NCBI GenBank assembly: GCA_037127315.1
Contig: JBBBDQ010000225.1
Coordinates: 1,993,501 to 2,057,500 of the forward strand
Origin: Ascarosepion bandense
Taxonomy: Eukaryota; Mollusca; Cephalopoda; Sepiida; Sepiidae
Reading direction: 5' to 3'
DNA length: 64,000 nucleotides
In this document: piece after piece, positions 19,687 to 29,220 of the stretch
Layout of the letters: each line of letters opens with the position of its first letter
How positions within the stretch are numbered: the stretch's first letter is position 1
Notes under the pieces: model-generated
What the model was told of the DNA's origin: nothing
The model's input: the letters and a program-made list of their open reading frames with translations, nothing else
Databases searched by the model: none
Translations under genes and position numbers: made by a program

Positions 19687-19745
19687 ATATCACCTGAAGA
19701 GGAACAGTTTTGTTTTGAAACATGAAAATTTTTGTGTAGTGATAT
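19687..19745 (+). ncRNA. Hammerhead ribozyme-like motif (family H2, copy 2)
   Basis: A complete type I layout: stem I ATATCAC/GTGATAT (7 perfect bp, 19687-19693 with 19739-19745), core CTGAAGA (19694-19700), stem II GGAACA/TGTTTT with two G-U pairs, GAAA (19717-19720), stem III ACAT/GTGT, and UA at 19737-19738 before the predicted cleavage. Compared with copy 1, stems II and III differ in sequence but still pair, which is covariation. Confidence 0.8.
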
Positions 19746-19871
19746 TATGCTTTTATAAACCATTGTAATAACAAAATTACAATATTAAGTTCTACTCTGT
19801 ATTGAGCACTCTTTATAAAAGTAAATGCTTGAACAGTGGGTCTTTAATCTAAGTGTTCTTTCACATTATTG

Positions 19872-19917
<46 letters not shown>
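19746..19917 (+). repeat. Tail of the H2 repeat, copy 2, ending in a TA tract
   Basis: It matches the minus strand of 15438-15566, including GAGCACTCTTTATAAAAG and TAAATGCTTGAACAG, and terminates in the TA tract at 19874-19917. The TA tract leads directly to the retrozyme-like unit. Confidence 0.75.
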
Positions 19918-19919
<2 letters not shown>

Positions 19920-19973
19920 TCTAATATATATATAATATATAATAATTATATATGTAATAATTATATATATAAT

Positions 19974-20017
19974 CTGCAGACAGATCTGTTTCGCTGTATC
20001 ACAGCTCATCAGTACGG
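19974..20017 (-). ncRNA. Hammerhead ribozyme with GUC site (family H1)
   Basis: Minus strand: CCGTA, CTGATGA (20006-20012), stem II GCTGT/ACAGC with loop GAT, GAAA (19989-19992), stem III ACAG/CTGT, then the classic GTC triplet (19979-19981) before TGCAG. Stem I pairs CCGTA with TGCGG of the upstream unit edge perfectly (one T-G wobble), and with TGCAG here with one mismatch. All core bases are consensus. Confidence 0.8.
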
Positions 20018-20234
20018 TTAGACCCTACCAAATTGGCATCACTCGGTGATTTTATCTTTGAGCTATGGGCGCTCGGTAGAGGAAGGTGGACTTTAGCGTG
20101 TAAACAAACGCTAATAGCCAAATTCATTACTAAATGAACGATGCGTAGTTGCCTGAGTAGTTACTGTTTTTTCAAAGTCTACCATTCCTCCATAGTGCTC
20201 AATCGGGGTGTGAGAGCATAAATAGTAATCCGCA
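19979..20234 (-). mobile_element. 256-nt retrozyme-like monomer
   Basis: Predicted hammerhead cleavage sites (GTC then TGC(G/A)GATTA on the minus strand) lie at 20235/20234 and 19979/19978, defining a 256-nt unit that begins TGCGGATTAC and ends with a hammerhead. Partial flanking units dissolve into TA tracts on both sides. The layout (tandem non-coding unit cut by a type I hammerhead) matches metazoan retrozymes, small non-autonomous retroelements known to form circular RNAs. No coding frame is present. Confidence 0.7.
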
Positions 20235-20284
<50 letters not shown>

Positions 20285-20285
<1 letters not shown>

Positions 20286-21480
20286 CAAAAGAAAACTCAG
20301 CACGTCATTTAAATTGGTTATAAATTATAATTCATTTCAATGAGCTAAATTAGCTCATTTCATCAGACCACACAATATCCATTCCATTTGGTACAAAAAA
20401 TTTTCCGGAATAAGCATTTCCTTTAACTGAAGAGAAAAATAGAAAAAATAAAAAAAGAAGGAAAAGAAAAAAGAAAATGAAAAAAAGATTCAGGACAGAG
20501 ACATTGGTATCCAAACAGTTGGGTGTATTCAGACCAGTCGCGAAGATGTTGACCACGAAGTCATTAACCGCCTACTTCTAAATTGCATGGATACGCATGT
20601 ATATGTAACCCCACAAATTAACCCATCCATGTACACTAACTTATATCCATATACATATATGCGCCCACTCCCCATATATACATACAATTGTGACTGTGTT
20701 TATGCTTATGCATACTTACAGACCTCTACTTATTCATACCCACATACGAATCTTGCATTCGTATACTCACATATGTATTTTATAAAGATGGGATTTCCAC
20801 GCGTATAAAATAGTGTTATATATATGTAACAATTCTCACACATACTCCCAAATTACGCATATATTTTCATACTTACATACATCCTCACACCCATACGTAT
20901 ACCTACTCATAGATCCACATGCACCCCCAAATGCATATAAATGTATTCTTTATACATGCATTTATCTATTTATATCCACATACAATTATTGTGTTCACAC
21001 ACTCGCAAATTTCTGAGGAGCGGATCTACGCACACATGTATACACATCCATATATCTTTAAATATAAATATAAATATATAAGCAACTTTTTATATACATA
21101 AAGACAATGTACACCTGTGTACACTTATCCATCTACTTTTAACTCCCAAACGAGGTGGTATATTTCACAGTTCATACATCTTAACAAATATTACACATAT
21201 ATATCCATATATACCGGCATATATCATTCTGATCTAGATATTAACCTGTACACATATGAGTAGAATGATCAATACATGACGGTATAATCAGTTCAAGAAT
21301 GCACAATTGCTTACATCCAAGATTAACACAACCTACATATAATCAGGTGTTCTCATATACTGGAAAAACATATACATAATTAGATCCACTCTTATACATG
21401 AAATATACTTATACTTAGGTGCAGCCCTATACACACAATAATACATACAATAATATATAAACATGCACAAAATTACATCA
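20285..21480 (-). repeat. ~1.1-kb hammerhead-bearing dispersed repeat, copy 1
   Basis: It is co-linear with 61243-62260. The left end starts at a TA tract with AAAACTCA(G/A)CACGTCATTT, and the far end shares CCGGCATATATCATTCTGATC and TACTTAGGTGCA(G/C)CCC. The middle is built of ATACATATAT/CACACAT-like cryptically simple DNA that yields spurious open frames. Orientation is assigned from the hammerhead. It may be the flank of a Penelope-like element, because a GIY-YIG scrap follows at 21570. Confidence 0.75.
20315..20370 (-). ncRNA. Hammerhead ribozyme-like motif (family H3, copy 1)
   Basis: Minus strand: stem I TGGT, core CTGATGA (20360-20366), a perfect 8-bp stem II AATGAGCT/AGCTCATT, GAAA, stem III ATGAA/TTTAT, then UA at 20320-20319 and stem I partner ACCA (20315-20318). 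Short stem I and type I order resemble those reported for Penelope-like elements. Confidence 0.8.
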
Positions 21481-21569
21481 CTTATATCTGGTAAATAAGG
21501 GATGCAGCTGGACATGACAGTCATACACCTAAATGCAATTACAGAATAAAAACTGAGTGTCTTATGGGT

Positions 21570-21990
21570 TGAGAGTGTATGACAGAAGGGGAAGGGGTGG
21601 TATATCAAGCTATGATATACCCAAAAGAAAATACAAACTTGAAAAAATACTACACTGGTATTTCAGCAGGAGCTTGGAAGCAACGGTTGTACAATCCCAC
21701 ACTCTTTTCCAACCCTGAACTAAGAAACCAGACATCCCTATCAAAATATCTCTGGACATTGAACCCCTATGATTAAATGGAATATCATTAAAAAATCTAA
21801 CACACCCATCAACTTCAAAGATTGCTGTTGCTTATGCTTGGATGAAAAAATCACTATTATAAAAACCAATTGGATCCGCTAAATCTGAGAAGGGAACTAA
21901 TTTTTAAATGTCGACACAGGAGCCGGTTTAAACTATGTTAAACTTTTAGCCCCTCATTCATTCCTCTGAAGACTTTACACACATCACACT
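21570..21990 (+). pseudogene. GIY-YIG domain scrap of a Penelope-like element (second lineage)
   Basis: Translations give VVYQAMIYPKENTNLKKYYT, GISAGAWKQRLYNPT and NQTSLSKYLWTL, then after frame breaks CCCLCLDEKITIIKTN and LRRELIFKCRHR. This matches, block for block, the GIY-YIG C-terminus encoded at 62880-63240 on the minus strand (YIGIS, KNQTTLSRYLWELKDGN, CNLCLDEKIKII). In PLEs this domain is the endonuclease used for insertion. Upstream RT is absent. Confidence 0.75.
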
Positions 21991-22339
21991 ATTTTACGAA
22001 ATATATGTCGTTTAATTGTACACCATTGTTATATGTGTTGAGTTTTTTATATACAGGTTTTTATATGTCTATGGTATTGCTTACATATTTGTTTTTGCTG
22101 GTGTTTGAGTGTATATTTATGTGGCTTTTCATATATGTGTATATGTATATATGTATCCGTGTGCGTGAAAATATATGTGTATACATATATATGCATTTGC
22201 GGGTATGTGTGTACGCATTTACGTGTGTATGTGAGTTGTATGTGTACATATATATGTTTTTTTTACATTACTAAAGTTATACGGAATTATAACTGTACTG
22301 TTGACCGAAAAAATTACCTACATTAGTGTATTATTATTA

Positions 22340-22745
22340 TTGTATTGTTAACCGAATAAATAGTATAATTTTGATTATATAGTGATGTGGTGGGAATTGT
22401 GATTAAAGCGGATTGTTTACCTAGTAGATCATAATTGTTTAATTTTCTTAGGTTTTTTTAAATTCCAATTTCTTATCCTTTCACTAGTAATATGTAAATT
22501 TATTTTTAAACTAAATAATTAAGTTTAAACAACTAAATTTAAATAGAATATTTAGGCTTACTTTTAAATTAAATTTCTTAATTTTTTAAAATTTTATATT
22601 GTATTATATTTGTTTTGTTGATTGTATAATTAGTATAATTGTGATTATATAGTGGTGTGATGATTGTATGATCACAACAGATTAACTATTATCTCTTAAA
22701 TATATTTTTAATTTGTTTAGACTCAAATTTCTTATCCTTTCACTG
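22340..22745. repeat. Locally duplicated ~265-bp AT-rich segment
   Basis: TAGTATAATT(T/G)TGATTATATAGTG and AATTTCTTATCCTTTCACT each occur twice, about 265 bp apart (22357 and 22629; 22468 and 22727). No gene seen. Confidence 0.6.
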
Positions 22746-22879
22746 TTAATATATTATATTTATTTATTTTTTATTTTCATTTTCTCCTATCATCTTTTCT
22801 TTCTATTTTAAAGTTATTCCTTCTATATCTTCTTCCCTTTTCGTTTACGCTTTAAGATACTTACCCTTTCTTTTTAACG

Positions 22880-22882
22880 CTT

Positions 22883-22960
<78 letters not shown>
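22880..22960. repeat. CT then CA microsatellite
   Basis: A CT tract (22883-22906) passes directly into a CA tract ending near 22960. Another TG/CG tract lies at 23105-23140. Confidence 0.95.
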
Positions 22961-22963
<3 letters not shown>

Positions 22964-23364
22964 ACCCACTTTCTTTACGTTTCAAATCTACGGGTCGACA
23001 ATCTAACTGACAGGCTGAATGTATCTTTGGATTTTTGTTGACATCTGTTCTTACGCGTGTTTTTGATTATATGTTGCATATATATATATGCATATGTAAG
23101 AATATGTGTGTGTGTGTGCGCGCGCGCGCGTGTGTGTATGTGTGTACAGGAAATTTTTATTAAAGGGTTTTATAGGAAGTTTATAAAACTTTAATGAAAG
23201 TGAAACATGCTAGATTATTATATGATTTCTATTATTTATTTTATCTTGTCGAATTACAATTCATATTTGACTTGCATTTGATCTTGTGCGTGTGTGATAG
23301 ATAAATTGTCTTCGTATTTTAACATGTATTTACCAAAATTACACAAACATATCTTGTAAATTTA

Positions 23365-24000
23365 TTCTGTAAGATCACCATTGGCTTCAACCAAGGCCTC
23401 CAGACGATTTCAAAATCTTCTTGCGACACTTCTGGACGGTCTCCTTCTCTTAAGTTGGTGAATGCTGTCATAATCCTTGTCTTCAGTTCAGCTTTGGTGT
23501 TAAAAGGAGTTTTATTGGTCTCTCGCTACGCTCCACACATAATAATCAAGTGAGTTGCAGTCTTTAGAGTTAGGTGGCCAGATGTAAGGAATGATGTGAT
23601 AGCAGAAATTGTCTGACAGCCATGACCGTGTTCTCCTGCTTTTGTGGCATAGTGCAGAATACTATTGTTTGACAGAGGGTCTTTCAGCAGCCAACCTCTT
23701 GTCCCAGGACAACACTACCTCCTCAAGGCACTTGATGTAAGTTACTTTGTTGATTCTGATACCCTCACTAACAAATTCGGGAGTTCTTTTCTTATCAAAA
23801 CTATCAGAATAACTTTTCCAGGTTGTCGTACTGTAGTAGTCACTATTAGACCCATCCAACTCTTTCGGAATCCTCTGCACTGTCTTCAGATTGACACCCA
23901 AACCAAGGCCGAGGAGGCCTTGCCCAAACACTCTAAAATGTTCGTATTGGGGCTTCCGGCGCGAATGTCAAGCGGTACAGCAGGCTATTTCTAAATTTCT
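23365..24000 (-). pseudogene. Tc1/mariner-superfamily transposase relic (maT-like)
   Basis: On the minus strand a C-terminal block reads YHIIPYIWPPNSKDCNSLDY followed by YVW, the signature around the third catalytic acid of maT-like DDE transposases. Downstream residues (NTKAELKTRIMTAFTN) also fit. Upstream a separate frame (23662-23931) gives RTPEFVSEGIRINKVTY and a DKR-AAERP region; a stop or frameshift separates them near 23660. Terminal inverted repeats were not located, so it is a fragment. Confidence 0.75.
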
Positions 24001-24133
24001 GAATTACGTCATATGGCTTTTCTTTTTCATATACAGTTCCCAGCTGACCCTAATATGCTCTGCAATTGACAAAATAAAAAACTACGTGCATGCGTGAAAT
24101 TAAAGACGTAAAATGGATACAATTTACCCATCC

Positions 24134-24135
<2 letters not shown>

Positions 24136-24210
<75 letters not shown>
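24136..24210. repeat. GT microsatellite
   Basis: An uninterrupted GT tract of about 75 bp next to the transposase relic. Confidence 0.95.
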
Positions 24211-24211
<1 letters not shown>

Positions 24212-24756
24212 TCAGTTTTGTAATTTGAAAGCAAAATAATAATATAACTAGATATTTATTTGCGGCTAATTAGTATCTAATGAAAGAAATTTGATTAATA
24301 CTTTAAGGACGTTTCAGTTTACTCCCCATTTTTCTACTTTGTGTCCGTTCTCTAAGAAAATGTTTTATCATTTACCATGCCTAAATATTTTTTATAATAT
24401 TCACAAAACATTTCTTGATTTATTTATCATATAAACTAGATAACACAGCAAAAGCAAATATCTAGGTTTATTGTTGTTGAGATGCTGGCAAAATAGAAAC
24501 CATTAATTATTCATTCTTTTTTATGCATTTGCAATGATTTTTCAATGCAAATTAATGTAGATTTTGGGAGAAGTGGTTTTGTGCTCTAAGATAATCTTCT
24601 ATTGAAACAAAACGAATTGATTACTAATTAATGTTTTGTGAGATTATTTGTATATATTTTTTCAGGTTAAAATTGTGATGATATGATTCTTTAATCTATA
24701 TAGTCTTTAACTGTCAATTCATAAAAAGTATATATATATATATATATATATATAGA

Positions 24757-25708
24757 TGATTATCCACGTATACTGTCTTACTATGTATAGGAAAGAGTAT
24801 TAATAAAAAGTTTTTGATTTTTTAAAAAAAACGTACTTTTTTAAACAGTATTTGTTTATTTTTAATGTAGTTTTATATTTCAAACCGTCCTCGGTTCTTC
24901 ATCGGAAACAAGTGATTTTTTTAAAATTAGAATTGGAAACGCGTTCTACGGTAGCGTTCGCACATTTGTTTGTTTACAACACGTGGTGTCGATAAACTAA
25001 GCAACATACGGCACGTCCGTTTGTTTATTATCGGTAAACCAGTCAACACGTGGCACCTCCGTGGAGAAAGTCTGTTTGTGTTGGTTAAAAATTACTTGGA
25101 ATATCTATTTTTTCGTTGTTTGTATCGCGTGGTGTCGATAAACCAATTCGCATGCGGTACGTTCATTTGTTTATTTTCGGTTAACCAATCAACCAATCAA
25201 CACGCGGCATGTACCTTTAGAGAGTCTGTTTGTCCCAGAAAAAAATTTTTTGGAATGTCTTAGAGAGAATTCTTATTATCTATTGAAATATTTGTAGAGA
25301 TTCAACACACCTAAGTCCCTATTTAACCCTAGTTTGTGTGTGTTTAATTTTAAAATCCAGTATTTTTCTTTCTTTCTGCGTGTGTATGTAGAACTAAAAT
25401 TGGAGTCTATTAGTAAACATTTGCAATTTTCTAAAGTGTGATCGGGTTGATTAAAATGTGTTGCAATTGGGGAGTATATATTATTTTGTCGTATATTTAG
25501 TTTGTGATTATTGAAGCGGAATCTAAAGCTATTACCGGATTCGCCGATGTATCCACTGTTAGGGCAAATTGAGCAGAAGAGAAAGTATATGATGTCTTTG
25601 CTATCACAAGTAAGGTTTGGTGGGTGTAATTTTATTTTTGTGTTGGGTACAGAGAATGTTTTGTCTGTTATTAGATGTTTACAGATTAAACAGCGGGGCT
25701 TTCCACAT
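24757..25708 (-). mobile_element. Penelope-like element, 5'-truncated inverted copy
   Basis: The minus strand carries the GIY-YIG C-terminus and 3' flank of the PLE encoded on the plus strand at 25709-27279. Bases 24786-25708 are the reverse complement of 26357-27279: equal length, and I noted only one difference in the parts compared. Beyond 24786 it continues with GATTATCCACGTATACTGT to a TA tract, as does the tail of the PLE near 35050. PLEs are known for partial inverted and tandem copies. Confidence 0.85.
24848..24914 (-). ncRNA. Degenerate hammerhead motif in PLE flank (family H4, copy 1)
   Basis: Minus strand: stem I CACTTGTTT, core CCGATGA (consensus CTGATGA, so the U at core position 4 is C), stem II GAACCG/CGGTTT, GAAA (24878-24881), a long AT-rich stem III region, TA, and stem I partner AACAAATA. 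The U-to-C change predicts weak or no cleavage. Confidence 0.5.
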
Positions 25709-26789
25709 TGATGATATTTTCTTAATATGGACTCATGGATTAGAAAAATTAAAAAACTTCTTCACTTTCTGCAACAACTTCCACAATACAATCAAATTTA
25801 CCATGGAGTACTCATACACATCTGTCCCTTTCTTAGACGTCATGGTAAAATTAAACAAACACACACTTTCCACCAGTCTATACAACAAACCCACAAACCA
25901 ACATAAATTCCTACACTTTAACAGCTGTCATCCCCTCAAATTAAAAAAATCTATAGTATACAGCTCATTTATTAGAATAAAACGCATTTGCTCACACCAT
26001 AAAGACTTTCTAAATAACATTAACAACCTAACAAAACAGTTTCTAGAATGCAAATACCCAATAAAAATAATAAAGGAAGCACTACATAAAACCATCCACA
26101 TAGACCGTAGCACACTTCTCACATACAAAAAACGAAAAGATAATAACCGAATTCCCATGGTTTTTAACCATAATCAATATTCCCACACACTCATCAAAAA
26201 TTTAAAAAATGACTACAGGAACCTCCAATCAAACAAAAACATCAAAGACATTTTCGATAGACCACCCATAAATGCAAAGAAACAAACACCTAACCTATCA
26301 ACCATCCTCACTTCTAATAAATATTTAAATAATACAAACCTATCAGGGAATCTAAAATGTGGAAAGCCCCGCTGTTTAATCTGTAAACATCTAATAACAG
26401 ACAAAACATTCTCTGTACCCAACACAAAAATAAAATTACACCCACCAAACCTTACTTGTGATAGCAAAGACATCATATACTTTCTCTTCTGCTCAATTTG
26501 CCCTAACAGTGGATACATCGGCGAATCCGGTAATAGCTTTAGATTCCGCTTCAATAATCACAAACTAAATATACGACAAAATAATATATACTCCCCAATT
26601 GCAACACATTTTAATCAACCCGATCACACTTTAGAAAATTGCAAATGTTTACTAATAGACTCCAATTTTAGTTCTACATACACACGCAGAAAGAAAGAAA
26701 AATACTGGATTTTAAAATTAAACACACACAAACTAGGGTTAAATAGGGACTTAGGTGTGTTGAATCTCTACAAATATTTCAATAGATAA
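25709..26789 (+). pseudogene. Penelope-like RT thumb and GIY-YIG endonuclease, 5'-truncated (PLE-1)
   Basis: The PLE frame begins at DDIFLIWTHGLEKLKN, the catalytic end of RT motif C, and runs without a stop to 26789. It covers the RT C-terminal part (SVPFLDVMVKLNKHTLSTSL), a CX4CX2C zinc motif (CGKPRCLIC) and the GIY-YIG domain (SGYIGESGNSFRFRFNNHK). About 30 codons open upstream of 25709 are antisense of the inverted copy and not real protein. The fingers and palm before motif C are missing. The frame is otherwise intact, so the copy is young. Confidence 0.85.
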
Positions 26790-27150
26790 TAAGAATTCTC
26801 TCTAAGACATTCCAAAAAATTTTTTTCTGGGACAAACAGACTCTCTAAAGGTACATGCCGCGTGTTGATTGGTTGATTGGTTAACCGAAAATAAACAAAT
26901 GAACGTACCGCATGCGAATTGGTTTATCGACACCACGCGATACAAACAACGAAAAAATAGATATTCCAAGTAATTTTTAACCAACACAAACAGACTTTCT
27001 CCACGGAGGTGCCACGTGTTGACTGGTTTACCGATAATAAACAAACGGACGTGCCGTATGTTGCTTAGTTTATCGACACCACGTGTTGTAAACAAACAAA
27101 TGTGCGAACGCTACCGTAGAACGCGTTTCCAATTCTAATTTTAAAAAAAT

Positions 27151-27217
27151 CACTTGTTTCCGATGAAGAACCGAGGACGGTTTGAAATATAAAACTACAT
27201 TAAAAATAAACAAATAC
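27151..27217 (+). ncRNA. Degenerate hammerhead motif in PLE flank (family H4, copy 2)
   Basis: The mirror image of 24848-24914, in the other arm of the inverted pair: CACTTGTTT, CCGATGA (27160-27166), GAACCG/CGGTTT, GAAA, and AAACAAATAC at 27208-27217. It lies about 360 bp downstream of the PLE stop codon. It has the same U4-to-C change. Confidence 0.5.
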
Positions 27218-27273
27218 TGTTTAAAAAAGTACGTTTTTTTAAAAAAATCAAAAACTTTTTATTAATACTCTTT

Positions 27274-27327
<54 letters not shown>

Positions 27328-27374
27328 GAAAAACTACTAAAAAGTTGTAAGTTTAAAATGTAATTTTTTTTACA

Positions 27375-27451
27375 GTATTTATTTATTTCTATTATTATAT
27401 ATATATATTTGATATTTCAGGCCGGCCTTGGCCTTTCATCGGAAACAAATG
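27375..27451 (-). ncRNA. Degenerate hammerhead motif in PLE flank (family H4, copy 3)
   Basis: Minus strand: stem I CATTTGTTT, core CCGATGA (27436-27442), stem II AGGCC/GGCCT, GAAA (27415-27418), and stem I partner AAATAAATA with one G-U pair. Stem II sequence differs from copies 1 and 2 but still pairs. Confidence 0.5.
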
Positions 27452-27645
27452 ATTTTAAAATTTAAACTAGAAGCGTTCGCCACGAGAGCCTTCGTCGAAA
27501 GATCTTTATATTACGTAACGTAGAAAGCGATAGAGTTTTTTAATATGTGTAAACGTAAACCTACTTTTAAATGTTGTTTTAAAGAACATTTTTTTAAGTG
27601 TATCTAAAAATGTTTAACTATTGAAATATTTATAAAGATTCAAAA

Positions 27646-27957
27646 CACCTAAGTCCTTAACCCTAGCCTGTATGTATTTAATTTTAAAATCCAGTATTTT
27701 TCTTTCTTTCTGCGTAAGTACGTAGAACTAAAATCGGAATCTATCAGTAAACATTTGCAGTTTTCTAATGTGTTTCCTGGTTGATTGAAGTGTTCTGCTA
27801 TGGATGAATAAGGGTTGTTTTGGCGTATGCTTAGTTTATGATTATTGAAACGGAATCTGAAACTGTTTCCAGATTCACCAATATATCCACTATTTAGAGA
27901 TATTGAACAGAAGAGAAAATATATTTTGGCTGTCACAGGTGAGGCGTGGTGGGTGTA
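27646..27957 (-). pseudogene. Penelope-like GIY-YIG fragment (PLE-2, left part)
   Basis: It encodes YFLFCSISLNSGYIGESGNS, FRFNNHKLSIRQNNPYSSIA and LRRKKEKYWILKLNTYRLGL. It is cut at 27957 by the Gypsy insertion 27958-32699 and resumes at 32700 on the same strand. Closest visible relative is the copy at 34370-34749. Confidence 0.85.
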
Positions 27958-28380
27958 TAAGGGGAATCTCTTATCTTGTTAGGGTTTATAAAATGGCGAG
28001 TGTTCTAAAAATATAAAAAGATAGACACACTGACGCCAAGAATTTAAAATTGGGCGGCAAAATAAGGAACCGTTTCTTTTGGTAGGAAAAGGAGTAAGGG
28101 TAGGAGTAAGAAGTAGGAGTTAAGGACAGTAGTTTTGTGTAGGAGATTTGAAAAGAGGAAGACGCTAGTCATTTGACCACTAGAGTCCAGAAGGGATAGG
28201 CTCGTTTATTACTAGCGTCCCACAGTGAAGAGAATTTAGCTAGTCTGCTCCTGTATCCACACAAAATTTAAAGGCTGTAACTTGATGTAAAAACCTAAAG
28301 TTTTATACCAAAAATAAACATCATTAATTCAAGTTTGTGTTATCTTCTAATTATACCAAAACGAAGCAAGCAACACAACA
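27958..28380 (+). repeat. 5' LTR-like region of element 4
   Basis: The right edge is fixed by AACACAACA next to the primer-binding site. It contains a TATA-like AAATATAAAAAG (28009) and an AATAAAC-like polyadenylation signal (28312), in the order expected of an LTR. The left edge is TAAGGGG rather than TG. Confidence 0.55.
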
Positions 28381-28381
28381 G

Positions 28382-28399
28382 TGGTGACCACGACATACG
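28382..28399 (+). other. Primer-binding site of element 4 (tRNA-Trp-like)
   Basis: TGGTGACCACGACATACG starts one base after the LTR end. From memory it resembles the complement of the tRNA-Trp 3' end with a few mismatches. Confidence 0.55.
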
Positions 28400-28452
28400 A
28401 ACAGAAAGCAACCTCATATACAAAATATGTATATACACATATAAAAGCATAA

Positions 28453-29220
28453 ATGGAGCAGACAGGAGACGAAACGACTCATCAAGTCAATATCAAGGCA
28501 CCGGAATTCATGCAAAGTGCTGTAAATGGATGGTTTACGATATTAGAAACCCAGTTTCACTTGCGAAATGTGACAACGTCGAAAACAAAGTTTTATACAG
28601 TAATATCGTCGTTACCAGCCAAAGAAGTGAGTAAACTACCAAATGCTACCCTCGCATCACAAGACTACGAGGAATTAAAATGGACTCTGATAGAAGCTCA
28701 CGAACAAACAAAACCGGAGCGTCTAGAAAAATTAATGTCGGCTACGACTATTTCAGGACGACCGTCGTCATATTTGCACGAAATGCTATCCGTAGCTAAA
28801 CGGATAGGTATTAGCGACGACATTGTGAGACACAAATTCCTGCAGGCGTTACAGTCAACAATAGCTCCAGTAATAGCCTCACAAAAGGATTTAAACCATA
28901 ACCAACTTGGCAGGTTAGCAGATGAACTGATGCCATTATTGAATAACGAGATGACTTTTGTTGTTCAGCGACCCTTATCTATTAAAAATAACTCACAAAC
29001 AAATTATTAAGGAAAATACACCCAAGACATTTCAGTGCCACTAAATGTCAGGCCGTATCGGAATAACCAACGGACAAAAATTTGCAGAGCACATATTTAT
29101 TTCGCCAATGAAGCAAAAATATATAAACCTTGGTGTAAATGGCCCAAAAAGAACAATCTACAAATGTTGCCTAGTTCCCGACCAGCAACACCTACAGGAA
29201 GTGATTCGGAAAACCAATAG
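28453..29220 (+). pseudogene. Gag of element 4 (one in-frame stop)
   Basis: Gag starts at 28453 (MEQTGDETTH) and is open to a TAA at 29008-29010. The same frame continues as RPYRNNQRTKICRAHIYFAN and KPWCKWPKKNNLQMLPSSRP to a stop at 29218-29220. The C-terminal Cys/His cluster (CRAH...WC) replaces the usual CCHC knuckle. Element 5 Gag is a diverged homologue (ISGRPSTYLNELMS against ISGRPSSYLHEMLS). Confidence 0.8.

Noticed and set aside
25617..25708. Open frame upstream of PLE-1 suggesting a longer 390-residue protein
   Set aside because: These codons are antisense of the inverted PLE copy; the true element begins at 25709.
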